A DNA stretch of 64,000 bases from Sthenelais limicola (GCA_942159475.1 OW804094.1:17357708-17421707), one strand, 5' to 3'; positions 19,463-33,200 are shown, counted from the stretch's first letter. Notes: generated by a model from the sequence alone, not told the origin. Made by a program: numbers and translations.

Positions 19463-19780
19463 CACTTCCTGTTACATATGACCAATTTCTTCGAATCATT
19501 CACTGCGAAGGTTTTGACTGTGGATAACGCTCAATGATCTCTTGGAATAGAAAAATGGCAAGCAGAAAGAGAAACAACTTTCTATGACCGAAGAACATTA
19601 ACATAGGATAATACAAATTTTATACACAAATAAGTAATCTAGATAAGAATAAAGATACTGGTCAGGCCACCAAAAAGTATTATAGATTTCATGCAAAAAC
19701 AATATCTACCAGTTCCTTAACAATACTTCTTTATACATTTGAAATTTTGAGAACGGTACAATATAGTGTTATGTGCCCCA

Positions 19781-20113
19781 TAGGGGAGTTGCATAGCCGC
19801 CATTTTGAATCTTGATTCGCATTGAATTGTGGGACTAATGGTACAGTCTACAATCTATAGAAAACATGCCATGTTCAGCATGGTGTATTTATTAATGTTC
19901 TTATGTCAATATCCATGTGCTATACATGTTTCCATAGCACAAACCCTCATGCATTTGGTTTTCATAGATCATTCATACAAGCTCTGATATTGGTTAAAAC
20001 ATTCTTGCAATTTTCGATAAAATATTGCAAGATATTTGTATGTCAGATTTCATCAGAATCCATCCCAGCATGCACTGCAGTAGACATGCGCAGTGAGACA
20101 TGCAACTCCCCTA
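19781..20113 (+). mobile_element. Family B MITE, complete
   Basis: TAGGGGAGTTGCATAGCCGC to ATGCAACTCCCCTA; the inverted ends match perfectly over 14 bp. Confidence 0.88.
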
Positions 20114-20658
20114 TTGCACGCATTTTTTGTAGCCTGACCCTAAAATGTTCTTAAATAGAATGAAAGGTTAAATATATGCATGAGAAATGTGAGATTTAGA
20201 CACACTTGCATCAGTGATCTACACAATCGAAACCCAACACTTACACATAGTAAAATTCAAATACAAACTGAGAAGAAACTGAAGACCAAGCATTCAGTCA
20301 AGCTTTGGAAACATTGTCAGGCATAGATCTATACGAAGGAAATGTATGGCAAATATGTTGAATACAAACGTTGCTGTTATGGATTTCAAAATCCAAACTT
20401 TTCTTCTGTGAACGAGAACAAAATAATCTAACTCTCTCGTCGTCTAAATGAAAACCGAACATCCCCATGATCTACCAATGATACAAATAATAATGATAAT
20501 CATGATGATAATATTGTTGACTACGACAAAGCTTATGGCAAACGGAATCAAGTAAGCTTATAATCACAGTTAATGGTCCTCTAGAAGGCCCAAAAATGGG
20601 CGGGCAGAAACTAAAGGCAATAAATCTTTCACTCTCTACATTTACTGGGTGCGGTAGG

Positions 20659-20862
20659 TAAAGGGGGGTCTCCACTGGCTGCGATAAGCTCTGCGGTAAG
20701 CCTTGCGATGTTGTTGTGATGGTGCTGAGGTGGAGAGAGTGGCGAGGTGGCCAGTGCACCATGTAGGCAGGACCTCGTCACTCTCTCCACCTACAGAACC
20801 ATCGAAACACCATCGCAAGGCTTACTGCAGAGCTTATCGCAACCAGTGGAGACCACCCTTAA
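20659..20862. mobile_element. Family E fold-back element
   Basis: AAAGGGGGGTCTCCACTGGC to CCAGTGGAGACCACCCTTAA. An inner hairpin (GCGAGGTGGCC... / ...GGACCTCGTC) is partly deleted. Confidence 0.85.
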
Positions 20863-20929
20863 AGGAGAAGGGAAGCCCAAGTCAACGTAAAGTGCATCCT
20901 CCCTAGGCAGGGTCACCAGAAAATTATCC

Positions 20930-21120
20930 CCTGCCACAGTGCTATGTGTTTGGGAGAAGAGATGGGGGAGGCACATAGCCAAGCTAAAGGTCGCGGGTTC
21001 AAACCCCGCTTTGGCCAGTGACTGGAAAACATTTTCTATCCATCCAACAGAGACCGGATTAGTTCATGGGAAGGCCGACAGGGTAGCAAAGGGAGGGCCC
21101 TGCCTTTCATATGCAGTGCC
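20930..21120 (+). mobile_element. tRNA-like SINE remnant
   Basis: GGTCGCGGGTTCAAACCCCG at 20990-21009 is a tRNA T-arm with B box, and AGCTAAAGG precedes it. The A box is unclear. It is bracketed by two family E elements. Confidence 0.45.
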
Positions 21121-21137
21121 TTTGACACAGTGGGGCT

Positions 21138-21344
21138 TTAAGGGTGGTCTCCACTGGCTGTGGTAAGCTCTGCGGTAAGCCTTGCGATGGTTTGTACTGG
21201 TTCTGTAGGTGGAGAGGAATGACGAGATCCTTGCCTACATGGTCAGTGAACGATGTAGGCAGGCCACTCGCCACTCCTCAACAACACAGCACCATCGCAA
21301 GGCTTACCGCAGAGCTTACCGCAGCCAGTGGAGACCACCCTTTA
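21138..21344. mobile_element. Family E fold-back element, TTAA-flanked
   Basis: TTAA, then GGGTGGTCTCCACTGGCTG, ending CAGTGGAGACCACCC, then TTTAA. This copy shows the TTAA flanks most clearly. Confidence 0.87.
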
Positions 21345-21431
21345 AATCACCATAGGCTATAGGATACATTTACCTTTAAGGACGACGGATGACCTACTAG
21401 ACAGTTATAGCCTTAATGCACATCTCCACTG

Positions 21432-21627
21432 TACAGTGGAACCTCACATAAAGACCACCTCATTATAGAGACCCCCCTCTATTAAGACCAGTTTTCCCAG
21501 TCCCGAATTATTCCCTCTTATTAGATTTTTTTTATTAGATTTAGAGCCCTCTAAAGAGACCACCTCGCTATGAGACCCAAAATCATTCAGTCCCAAGGGT
21601 GGTCTTAATAAAGAGGTTCCACTGTAC
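21432..21627. mobile_element. Family M element (CAGTGGAACCTC ends)
   Basis: TACAGTGGAACCTC at the left and GAGGTTCCACTGTA at the right, flanked by TA. Ends starting CAGT with a TA target resemble pogo/Tigger-type nonautonomous elements. Confidence 0.75.
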
Positions 21628-21908
21628 TACTTTCACGCATCTCCTATATGTGGGACCTAGGTAGAGCTGCATAAAGAGTTGTCTGTGAGGCTGGTTGATT
21701 CCAGTGTGACCTTCTCCCAACAAGACATAGCATACAGTGGCAGGGTGGTGAGTGGAGGAGTGGCCTGTGGCTTTACACACTGCTATAGGGAGGACGCATA
21801 TAAGGAGGTGTGAATGTGTTGGTCTTAAAAGCTACAAATATGGACGAAATACAGGTCACTGAGTTCGGGAGAATCAGGTGGAAGGAGGAGGAGGGGAGTA
21901 GTAGTACA

Positions 21909-22135
21909 TGGGTCAGATCTTCCGAAAATGTACAATCGACAGATCTACACATTTAGGCAATTCTGCTAAATTAGACTGAAAAACGGTTAATATTAGGTAT
22001 ATCTCAATATATTGCCTTGATTCAAAAAATTTGTTTATGTTGAATTGTATTTTAAACCTCACTTCTATCTCAAATTTGGATTATTTGAGAGGATTGGTGA
22101 AGGCGAATTGTACATTTTCTGGCGACTTGACCCAT
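21909..22135 (+). mobile_element. Family A MITE, complete
   Basis: TGGGTCAGATCTTCCG to CTGGCGACTTGACCCA. Its two ends are more diverged from each other than in most copies. Confidence 0.85.
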
Positions 22136-23549
22136 TATATGCATTTGGATCAACCATAGCGTTGTAGTTTAGTGAGGAACTTCAAAAGTCCTCAAAATAT
22201 ACTATTGTTAATGCCCTGTACATCAAGTGATTTTTCAAAGGGGTTCTTCGCTATAGATATTATTGACAAATGTGTATAGTTAGAAAATTACATATTATTA
22301 CTTTGGGTTTGATATTTGAGTGAATGGATATACAGTGATATAGCATGGCTTCGACATTTAGGAGATGGAGGCCAGTCTCTTGAATACAAAAGCAAATAAC
22401 GATTGCTCCCCGTTATAAAATAACACCATTTGCAGAAATTGAATTTCCTATGAGTAGTTTTAGAATTAAACTCGCACTGAATCTATTTTGCAAAAGAGAG
22501 ATCTCTCGGGTAACCGAGTGAGGGTGGGAATTGGAATGAAATAACTTTGACAGAGTTAGTCGCAACACCAATACCAGAATAGGTTTTAAGAGATACTGAA
22601 CAAACCACCAAAATATAGACAATTGAAATTTGATTTTAAAAAGATCATGTTTGATCAAAAGTAACATCAATGAAATGTTAACTCAATCAAATGTTAGTTA
22701 GTGGCTTCCATTCTAGCCTCACAGTATCTAAAATGTTTCCAAAATTCCAATTATTTAGATTTTTTAGTCTTTTTTAAGAATTGCAACACATCTCATTGTC
22801 CATATTTTAGCAGCTCACCTCGTATTAAACTCTGGATGTTTGCAAGCGGTTGTCCAACTACTGGGACAAAGTATAAGACGCGTACATTAATTGGTCCAAT
22901 ATTCATATTTTCATATATTCATTTTGTTTCAAACCAGGGAGGTACATTAGAGGGAGTGGTGGTGTCTGGCCATCTTCTCTATATAAATAGGTTGTACTCA
23001 TTATATTTAGCTCAATTTCCTCTTAAATTCTGTAATTCAAATTTCCCCTGAATACGATTACATCGATATTATATTAACAAAGACTCATGTATATAATTTC
23101 CTAATATTGAAGCCAGTTATATATACAGATGCCCTGGGCATACCGAATGGAAGCTTTTGGCTAAAAACACTTAAGATTAAAACACAAAATATTATATCTT
23201 CGAAGTATAATTATGACCACTGTCCTCCACTTCTCTCATGGATTTTCCCAACAGCATATGATGCATAGTGGTGTCAAATCCCCGATTAAAGTTAACATAG
23301 ACTTGGGTATGTATGGCTCGTAGCAACATAGAATAAGGTGATGTTGTATGAACCCCTTGATATTGTTTTAAAAGAATCATCACAACGGAACTGACCAAGC
23401 TGAATCAATGTTACTGTTGTCAGCAAAACCATTTGAATTAGTATTTTGTGGGCCGGTGTAAGTCCGAATTAGGACGTCACGTTGCAAAGTCAAGTTGTAA
23501 TCTTTAGAACCTGAATCAGTCCTCTGCAGGTTAGACACATGTATGTCAA
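22136..23549. other. Intergenic DNA, no supported gene
   Basis: Contains an open stretch of 116 codons at 22701-23051 (+) with no family resemblance, no clear Kozak context and AT-driven composition. No repeats recognised. Confidence 0.4.
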
Positions 23550-23894
23550 TAGGGGAGTTGCACAGCCGCCATTTTGAATCTAAATTCGCACGGAATTATG
23601 GGACTAATGGTACAGTATAAAAGCTATAGAAAACATGCCATGTTCAGCATGAACTATTTATCAATGCTCTAATGTCAATATCCATGTGTTATACAAGTTT
23701 CCATAACACAAGTCCCCATCTTTCCCATCATGCATTTGGTTTTAATATATCATTTATAAAAGATATGATATTGGTGAAAATATTCTTGCACTTTTTAGTA
23801 AGATGTTGCCAAATATTTGTATGTCAGATTTCATCAGAATCCATCCCATGATGCAGTGTAACAGACATGCGCAGTGGCACATGCAAGTCCCCTA
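23550..23894 (+). mobile_element. Family B MITE, complete
   Basis: TAGGGGAGTTGCACAGCCGC to ATGCAAGTCCCCTA; flanked by GTCAA on the left and TTAATG on the right. Confidence 0.88.
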
Positions 23895-24745
23895 TTAATG
23901 AACGATGAACCAAGATAGATATAAATTTTGATGTACTAGTAGTAAGTGTTAAAACCTACAAGGCTCACCTTAATTGTTTGCTGAGGTATGTTCAGAGTTC
24001 CCAGAGGAGAGGAATCAGTCATACATACTAAGACTTGATCGAAACAATGACCGAATAATATATTGTGTTTAAATGAGTGTGAAGAATATTGATTGATATA
24101 ATTGATAGCAACCTGCTGGAACATTAATTCAAATAGATCAAGGAAATAAAAGAAAGCTACATGGCTCCACTGAAATTGAATTGAATAAATGTTACTAAGT
24201 TTTAATAACTTAATTCAATTTTGACTCATGGTTTGGCAAGTTATAGAAAATAAATTCTGGCTTGTGACCTGTCCCAAATAAATCATGACAACAATTTTCT
24301 CAAGTTTCTTATGAACACCATAAAGTAAAGAGGCCAGGGCCATGTTGTACTCCCTCAGTCCATACCTCCCTGACTATAGTATAAACCATATATATATAAA
24401 TGTTGTTGACTCCGGGTCACTATTTCAGTACAGACAATCGATACATAGATCACTTCTAGTCAAAGCTGGGAGACTTGACAACTTTAAAGTTGGTTAACAC
24501 CATCATTCAACATTATATAACAAACAGGGACATGATCATCAACCATTTCTTCAGTCCTTACAGTAGTATTAGTAGTAGATCCTTGTGATAACAAACTCTC
24601 ATACTTTTTCCCATTCATTAAAGCTTGCATACATCTAATAGGGACTGTCCCTCACACATACACAGACAACAAAGGGCCCACTGCAATAAATATCATAAAT
24701 TTATGAAGGTATGCTCTTGCATTTTTTTTAATATATATATATATG
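23895..24745. other. Intergenic DNA, nothing recognised
   Basis: AT-rich, with short (TA)n runs near 24390 and 24730 only. Confidence 0.4.
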
Positions 24746-24982
24746 TGGGTCAGATTTTCAGAAAATGTACAATTGGCAGCTCTACACATTTAGGAAATTC
24801 TCCTAAATTAAGCTGAAAAATGATGAATACCGGGTATATCTGAGTATATTTGGTATCGCATTGATTTAAAGTATCACTTCTGTTATGTTAAACTGCATTT
24901 TGAAGCTCATTTTTGTCTTAAATTAGGGTTATTTGAGAGGATTGATGAAGGCAAATTGTACATTTTCTGAAAATCTGACCCA
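24746..24982 (+). mobile_element. Family A MITE, complete
   Basis: TGGGTCAGATTTTCAG to CTGAAAATCTGACCCA, inserted next to a (TA)n run. The interior is nearly the same as the 18678 copy. Confidence 0.9.
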
Positions 24983-25208
24983 TATGAGGTGTTTCTATAA
25001 GAAAGAATTCCAGTGCCTCTTTCATACCGTACATATAGGGGTCCTCCACTAATAGTTCGCCTATCGCAGACCATTGTTTTGGGACTAAAATCGCGTGGAA
25101 TTAGATGGAGGAATATTGAACAACAGCCATTGCTAGTGGTGATGACTGTTTTTGCTCGCAATATTTCTTTTTTATTTTATTTTCATGTAAGACATCTAAG
25201 ACATAAAT

Positions 25209-25421
25209 TACTGTAAACGTATTAATGTTCGCGCAGTATTTATTTTGGCTATTTTAGCACACCAAAGGTTGTGCGTGAAAATAAATCCTGCGCGAAAGGT
25301 ATAATCATTGCATAAATAATGTGAGTCTTCCTTGCTGCGCGAATTTAAATCCGCGCAAAAAGGTGTCAAAGTACTTAGTGCGCGAAAATTTATCAGGGCA
25401 AAAATAAATACGTTTACAGTA
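25209..25421. mobile_element. Family H MITE
   Basis: TACTGTAAACGTATTAATGT at the left, AAATACGTTTACAGTA at the right, with several GCGCGAAAA motifs inside. Three copies in the window. Confidence 0.85.
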
Positions 25422-25564
25422 TTTGTGTTACTTCAGATCAGCGACTTTAAAAATAGTAAGTGGAGTACCCTATTATGTACACAATTGTATGTAAATATCA
25501 AATCATGCGGAGAGCAATTACTACTCATCAATGACTTGCACACCAACTGACTATCATTACTTAC

Positions 25565-25890
25565 AATACAGAGTATTCACATGACGTCACCCCAGTCAGC
25601 GGCTATCCTCACTGGCAGCCATAATGTGTGGCAGCATAGATAGCGGGAGACACTAGATCGACAGGATTTCCCATTGCAAATGTTTGCTAATGGCAATTAT
25701 ACTTATTATTCCATCATGACACACTACAAAATGAACATATAACCTATCAGCATACTTTATATAACATTCTCTAAAACTTTCGGAGGTGAAAACTGCATTT
25801 TTGAGGCTTGGAGCACTCATGTCCAGCTAAAGTTGACCCACATTATGGCAAGCCGCGGCGAGCGCCGTGACGTCAGTGAATACTATGTAT
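25565..25890. mobile_element. Family G' MITE with TGACGTCA in both ends
   Basis: Ends GAGTATTCACATGACGTCAC and GTGACGTCAGTGAATACTAT. The interior is the near-identical reverse complement of 55872-56196, suggesting recent activity. Confidence 0.85.
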
Positions 25891-26514
25891 AGTAAGTAGC
25901 TGTGAAATATTTAGAGGCTCTGAGGACGTATGAAAGTGTACGACACTTTATGTACATAAACTTTAACGACAAAGCCTTACAAATAGTTATGATTCACCAT
26001 GCAGTAGGCCCTTTACCTTGTAAGCCTACTTGTAACAATGTAGTCACCCCATAGCCAACCTATTGCTTGAGGGAGAGGGAGAGCGGTTGTAGCCATTTTC
26101 AGCACGTAAATATACCTTCACATACATGTCTTAGAAAATCAGACCAAACATCTTGAACAATGAATATGGGGGACACCTTACTTTCCCCAACTTACTCCTG
26201 AAGCATCTCACTGTAAATTAACAGCAAATTCAATACCAAATTCTCTTAAAATCATTATTTTAAATGTTATTTTTTCGGAAATTGACTTGTCCAAGATTTA
26301 CCGCGACTATTTTAATACAAAATCTATAAGCCCCTCATAAACGTTATTGAGATCTTTCACTTTCACTTTTTCAGTGTACGGCTATTATAAGGAGTGTAAA
26401 TATGCCATGACGTCTAAAGTGACGGAAAATAAATGGCTTTAATGGTCTTAATAGTGCATAACAAATGTATCTTCCATTCGCTAACTGGCATTGTAAGGAT
26501 GGTTGCAAGAGTAA

Positions 26515-26745
26515 GTGGGGCAGATGTTATTTTGATTATAGTTTATTGATCAAGCCATTAGCGCTTGCCTATGCCCTTGTTTGTTAGAATAATATCAAGG
26601 GGAATGAGGCCACGTTTGTGGAAGCATGTTTATAGGATTCGAACTCAGTACCCTTTCGAGCCTCTGGTTGTATGTCCAACGCCCCACCTTCTTATCTACG
26701 TCGGCCCGACGCTGTTGCGACTGTAGCTGGATCGCACCCTGAAGC
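26515..26745 (-). mobile_element. tRNA-derived SINE, minus strand
   Basis: Read on the minus strand: GACGTAGATAAGAAGGTGGG acts as A-box region, GCGTTGGACATACAACCAGA as anticodon arm, and GAGTTCGAATCC (26635-26646) as B box. The tail reaches an AATAAA-like sequence near 26543. Confidence 0.6.
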
Positions 26746-27201
26746 ACATCCCTTAAAATGTATAATTTTCAATTTACCCGAATTTGAAGGTGAAAAAGTC
26801 CCAAGTGGGTGACCTCCATTGTTTTACTACTTGGCATGTATGATATCATACCGTTTAGCGTTTAGCGTCTAGCGCTTACCGTTTAGCGTCTGTAAATCCT
26901 AATCAACCGCCCCCCTCCCATTCTCCCTCCCACCATTCATTCTTTGATAACAATCAGGCCACAGACGACCTCAGTCTAAACACAGCTCGTCATCTTCTTT
27001 CTGCTCTTGCTTCTTCTCCTCCTCCTGTGTCTACTCTTCCGCTACTCTTCTTCTTTTTCTCCTCCTCTTCTGTGTTGTGTGGTGGGTGGAATTTCTGGCA
27101 AAATGAAGCCCAATAAACAGTGAGGGCCTCTTGTGGCTAGGCGATAAACTACATGTTCACTTACACACCATCATTTGGACGCGGCTATTCTGTAGACACT
27201 A

Positions 27202-30200
27202 TCATACCGAGTCATCTGAAACACATGAATCATCAGAACTAGTTAGCGTCAGGTAGGTGGACACAGATGAATACTGTAAACGTATTAATGTTCGCGCAGT
27301 ATTTATTTTCGCTTTTATTTGGCGCACCCACCTTTGTGTGCGAAAAAAAAATCCTGCGCGAAAGGTATAATTATTGCATAAACAAGGTGTGAGACTACCT
27401 TCCTGTGCGAATTTAAATCCGCGCGAAAAGGTTTCCAAGTACTTAGTGTGCGAAAATAAATATGTTTACAGTAGTTAAAGAAATGAATACTACCAAATTT
27501 ACCATACCTATACCTGTATACCGTATATACCCGTGTATAAGCCCCGGCTTATATTAATTTCAAATGGTGAATTGACCCAGCTTATATTCGGGGTGGGCTT
27601 ATATTCACGGCCCGGCTTATATTACAATAATTGGAAACCAGTAGATATAACTGAAACTCATGTTTATTATTATCTTCATTCATTACTCTGGTTTTCGTGT
27701 TTTAAACCCCATTTTAACAAAAAAAGACTATCAGAATTGTTGTAAGTTTACAATCAACCAAAGACAACTGTGTTCTATATTCAAACTATCATTCATGATA
27801 CACTAAAAGCTCGTTCTGGACGACCTATTCATTACATTAATTAGCGATATTATTGGTAGATGAGAGTACAAGCAACCGGCTTATAAACGGGGCCCGGCTT
27901 ATATTAACGTTAGGAGGTGCTGAACCCCCGGCTTATAAACGGGGTGGGCTAATACACGGGGTCCGGCTTATACACGAGTATATACGGCACCTCATAGAGT
28001 TATGAGGCTAGTAAAGCAAATACATATAATTGTACAACCTTTACCATCTACAAATTTAGCATTACATTAAAGTGACTATTTTCATTAAATGAGTAATCAT
28101 GAAATTGCTTGAAACATGTTCAGTTTAATCATATAGAGTAGGTGTGGCAAGACCTGAAGTAGAGAGCATCACCATTTTGTTTTCAGTGAATAAATATTGA
28201 ATATGGGTCAGTGTTTCAGAAAATATACAATTCAACTTCGCCAATCCTCTCAAATATCCCAAATTTCAGACGAAAATAAAGTTCAACCTAACCTAACAGA
28301 TTGCTATAATCAATTCAATGCCGAATATACTCGAATTTACCTAGCATTGACCACATTGCAGCCTAATTTAGGAGAACTTATTAAATGTGTACAGTTGCCA
28401 ATTGTACATTTTCTGAAAATCTAACCCATATGTGTAATGAGTGGGTCAAAGCCCTCTACCCATTTCAAAGCACAGAGGAAAGGTTTCAGCCACGATAGAG
28501 TGCTGCCACATATAACTCCAGATGCCAAAACAAGTGGAACATTGGGACCCGATTTTAACGTTCACAGCGAAATGAATTTACTCCCTGTTGTGACCAAATA
28601 TCTTTTAATATATGGTTTTGACATTACCAGGGGATTAGTTAGGCAACAGACACTAGAAGATTGAGTAGAAATTCCGTTACTCGTGAAACTAGTCCAGAAC
28701 ATTGAGAAGTGTCACTTTAAGTATTGGGTGAAGCCCCAGATATGAAATAAGCACGCTTATTCAATAAGGTCGGATTCAGTCATCTATAAACATTAAACAG
28801 ACACGGCACTGGACAAATAAACATGGCTATTATTTCTCTGACGAATTCTATGCCTTGAGCTCATGTCTCGATAGTAAAACTGTGTTGTATTCTGTCAATG
28901 CTTTTTTTTTTTAATTCTCTTTTGGGGAATTCTTGAGGATACATACATCAGTTTTCCTTTATAATTTCATTTAAATGAACATTCATAATGATATTAAAAC
29001 GGCTGGGAGTTTTTCCTAGCAACTAGCGCACCCCTTGTTGATGTCACCATGACATCTCCAAGGGACTAAGGAGGTCCTGGTAACCTACGTCTGAAGAACG
29101 TAACGTTCTTCAGTTGCATGGTAGCATTTAAGGGAAGAAGGAGACGACATCGACACGTCCATTTATTCTGTCAATGCAATTGTTATTTCGTAAATTAATA
29201 GAATGCAACTAGACTAGGTATGATCTGAATGGTGTAAAGGGTAAAGAAGAAGGATTTAGCCAATACATACCGTGATACCACCATTTAGTTTTCTTTGGAT
29301 TTTTGCTACAGGTCTTGACATACATGGCGTTATCCGGAGGAAGTTTCTGTTAAAAGAAACAAATTTGTATTTAAAACTTTTATTCAGGAAAAAAATACAT
29401 TTACAAATATAACAGTACGCTTCTCAATTGAACATGTCCTTATATAATTATTGTACAAAAATATCCAGCAATTATTCAAGTACTAATAATCACACAATAA
29501 TAGCATAAACACTTGTCTCTACTGAGGCAAATAATCTTTCATGTCCACGAACGAAGCATATTAAGATTACAATATATCAACAACAAAAAGGTAACAATAT
29601 ATCGAAATATGCCAATTATGCCTTGGGTTCTGAAATACACTAAACCACAGACATAGATATATAGAAGATTTGATTTGATTTGAAAATACTTTATTTGTCA
29701 AATTATTACATGTATATATGGAGGAGGATTGACAAAAGGGTAGACTTGATTCTGGACTAATTTCCAGGTCTTCCAACAGTTACCAAATAAGTTGATACTT
29801 GATCTAATCTAACAGAGGATAAAATACAGTAAAATAAAGCAGTACAGCTTTTTCAATGTGCACAATATAGACCTATATACTTAAGACTTTACAAATTGTT
29901 GTGGATTGTGTTTTGAGGATAATAATAAGTTGAGATATAACTCTTGATAGAATATACTTCCTAATAGCGGAACTCCACTATAGGTAAAAAACGGCGCCAA
30001 CAGGCAAAATTCGTCGCCGACATTTCTAAAAATTCAACATGACTAAAAATTCTAGTGGATGAGGGGGTAAAATAGGTTGTTGGCAACACATTTATTTGTT
30101 GCCAACAATTGCAAAATATCTAACTTGATTAGATTTTTCATCGCAAAAAATTCGTCGCAGCCGTTTTTGCCTGTTGGCGCCGTTTTTTACCTATAGTGGA

Positions 30201-33200
30201 GTTCCGCTATAAGACTTCATAAGAGAACAGACTACATGATATTTGCTGCAGGTGCTTACCGCGAAGTAGAATTAAGTTTAAAATATAATAATAAACAAAG
30301 TGAAATAAGATAGATAAGAAGTTGTGAGGATTACCTTTTCTTTACAGCTACTAAGCATGCTAACGATGCTGAGGCAGACAGACTGTACTGAGAGTGCGGG
30401 GGACCAGTCCTCCGTCAGGATGGACAGGCAGATGTGACCATTGCTGTACACATGGGGGTGCACTGGGATGTTCATACCCACAAACACCACCTACAAACAG
30501 CAACAGCAGCAAAGTATTGAATAAATACAGGTTAACTAACATGTTTGTTAAAGGAGTGTGAATATTGCACTTGTTGCTGTACACATGGGGGTGCACTGGG
30601 ATGTTCATACCCACAAACACCACCTACAAACACCAGCAAAGTAGTAAATAAATACAGGTTAACTAACGTGTTTGTTGAAGGAGTGTGAATATTGCACTTG
30701 TTGCTGTACACATGGGGGTGCACTGGGATGTTCATACCCACAAACACCACCTACAAACAGCGAAGTATTGAATAAATACAGGTTAACTAACATGTTTGTT
30801 GAAGGAGTGTCAATACGCAACTCGTGCAATATTCTAAAGGTGGGATCCCACTGGCTCGCTTGTATATGTGCTCATGGCTCGCTCTTGCTGCGCTTGTTTA
30901 TAGTGTGCTTGTCATTCGCTCTTCATCCGCTAATATTTTTAGCGCAATACAAGCGCAGCGCGATTCTACTGGTCCGCTTGTTTCCTATATGAAACCAATA
31001 GCAAATGGGTTTGTGCGCTCTCACTGCGCTCTTGGTCCGCTAGTTTAACAGGTAGAAAGAGCGTTGTGTTGCTGCGCTCATATCAAACACGTCAGATATT
31101 AGCGCAGTGTCAAAAAGAAGCGACAACGTCAAATTTTAAGAGCGTACAGAAAGCGCAGTAACCTATCCTATTGGACCGCTCTGGTCTCGCTCAAACTTCG
31201 CTTCTTAGTCGCTCTGGGAAAATAAAAGAGCGTATGAAGAGCGGGCCAAAAGAGCGAGCCAGTGGAATCGCAGCCTAAGAGACTGAAACCAACGAGTTAG
31301 TTAACAGATTTATTATACATGCTTTCAATGATGAAAATAGAAAAAAGATCGAGTCATAAATTTGAATTTTAACTGTAATCTTAGTAAAAAAAAAATAGAT
31401 TAGTTGCCATGACAACCCCACGTAAATCACTAGTGAAATACGCACTATGCGTAACTCACTCTACGTTGTTTTCAGAGCAATGCGTGTATAATAAATAGTA
31501 TTAATGAAGGAAATGAAGTAAAGTTTTAATAAGTGCAACTACCGATCCAGTTCTAGTTGGGTTTTATTGAAGTAGGTGCATGTCCTGCCATGTTTCTACT
31601 TTCAGTGAGTCTTCATCGGAGGATATATAGGCCCTTGTCCACTAAGCCAATTCTCATGCGATTCTCATGGAATGTAGTGCAAAAGGGTCTGCTGCGGTGC
31701 AAAATCGCACGAGAATCGGCTTAGTGGACAAGGGCCTTCAATAAAAAATCCCCAGTTATTCAAATCATGTGGGGTCGGTCATAATAAATAGTATTAATGA
31801 AGGAAATGAAGTAAAGTTTTAATAAGTGCAACTACCGATCCAGTTCTAGTTGGGTTTTATTGAAGTAGGTGCATGTCCTGCCATGTTTCTACTTTCAGTG
31901 AGTCTTCATCGGAGGATATATAGGCCCTTGTCCACTAAGCCAATTCTCATGCGATTCTCATGGAATGTAGTGCAAAAGGGTCTGCTGCGGTGCAAAATCG
32001 CACGAGAATCGGCTTAGTGGACAAGGGCCTTCAATAAAAAATCCCCAGTTATTCAAATCATGTGGGGTCGGTCATATGGAAGTGACCTGGGGGATATTGG
32101 CGACCCCTGAGTGGGTATCGCCTGGTTAGTACAGGGATCAACTGATAAAGGTTACTGACTTGTGGAGAGTCAAATGGATAGCGAGGTCCAAACTTGAACT
32201 GTAGTTGGAACTTCTCTCCCTCGTACAACGTCCCGCTGGCGCCTTCGACGTCCACCGCCCATCTGTAGGGGAAGACCATTTATTTTATTTTTTTATTTTA
32301 TTTGGACACAATTAAGACAATTATCCATATTCTAATGAGATCCCAAGAAAACACATGGCAAAACTTACAGATAAATTGAGAGGTTACGACACGTGCCAGT
32401 ATTTAAACGTTTTAAGATTTAACAGCTTCTAAGCGTACATGCAATCAAAGAGACATTAAGTACATAGTAAATAATAATAGGCGCGTTTTTGTTTGTTTTG
32501 TTTTTTATGATAAGTCGATAATTACACATGAATAAAGTGATTTACTCTAACCTTCTGACATGTCTGCATGCAGCTATTTAGATCATTCCACAACCCAGTA
32601 AATTACTAAATGACTTGCAAGTAGTTCATTGCTTTTTAAACATGGCTTAAAATAGGGGAATTTCTACGAAGGGTGATCGATACTAGTAAACGCAGAAGAT
32701 TAGAATCATCTAAGTTTTCAGCTGCTGTATATTGAATATAGAAACTAACTGTTATACATACAGGATTAGTAATAATTTAGCTTTGCATGTATAGTTAAAT
32801 GCAAATAAATAATGATCATTTGGTGTTTTCTCACCACCAAGTTGATTTACTCTTATCAGGTTTAATATAATTATTAAAATATCGACGGAATTTGATGACG
32901 TTTGTCTCATAGCAAATAAAAAAAACTATTCAGTCCGAGTATCCATGAATTGTGGGTGATGATATAATACACAGCGATTACAACTGCCCTATTGAATAGT
33001 CTGAGTCTATAGGGAAGGAGGCACATGATGTGGGTCTGATTTTCAGAAAATGTACAATTGGCAGCTCTTCACATTTAGTAAATTCTGCTAAATTAGGCTG
33101 CAGTTAGGTCAATACTAGAGATAAATTCGAGTATATTCGGCATTGCATTGATTCTAGCAATCGGTTTGGTTAGGTTGAACTGTATTTTGAACTTTATTTT

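Noticed and set aside
20990..21009. Functional tRNA gene
   Set aside because: Only the T-arm and B box are tRNA-like; acceptor and D arms do not form, so a SINE remnant is more likely.
22701..23051. 116-codon open frame on the + strand
   Set aside because: No family resemblance, AT-driven composition, no splice or promoter context and no protein-like motif pattern.
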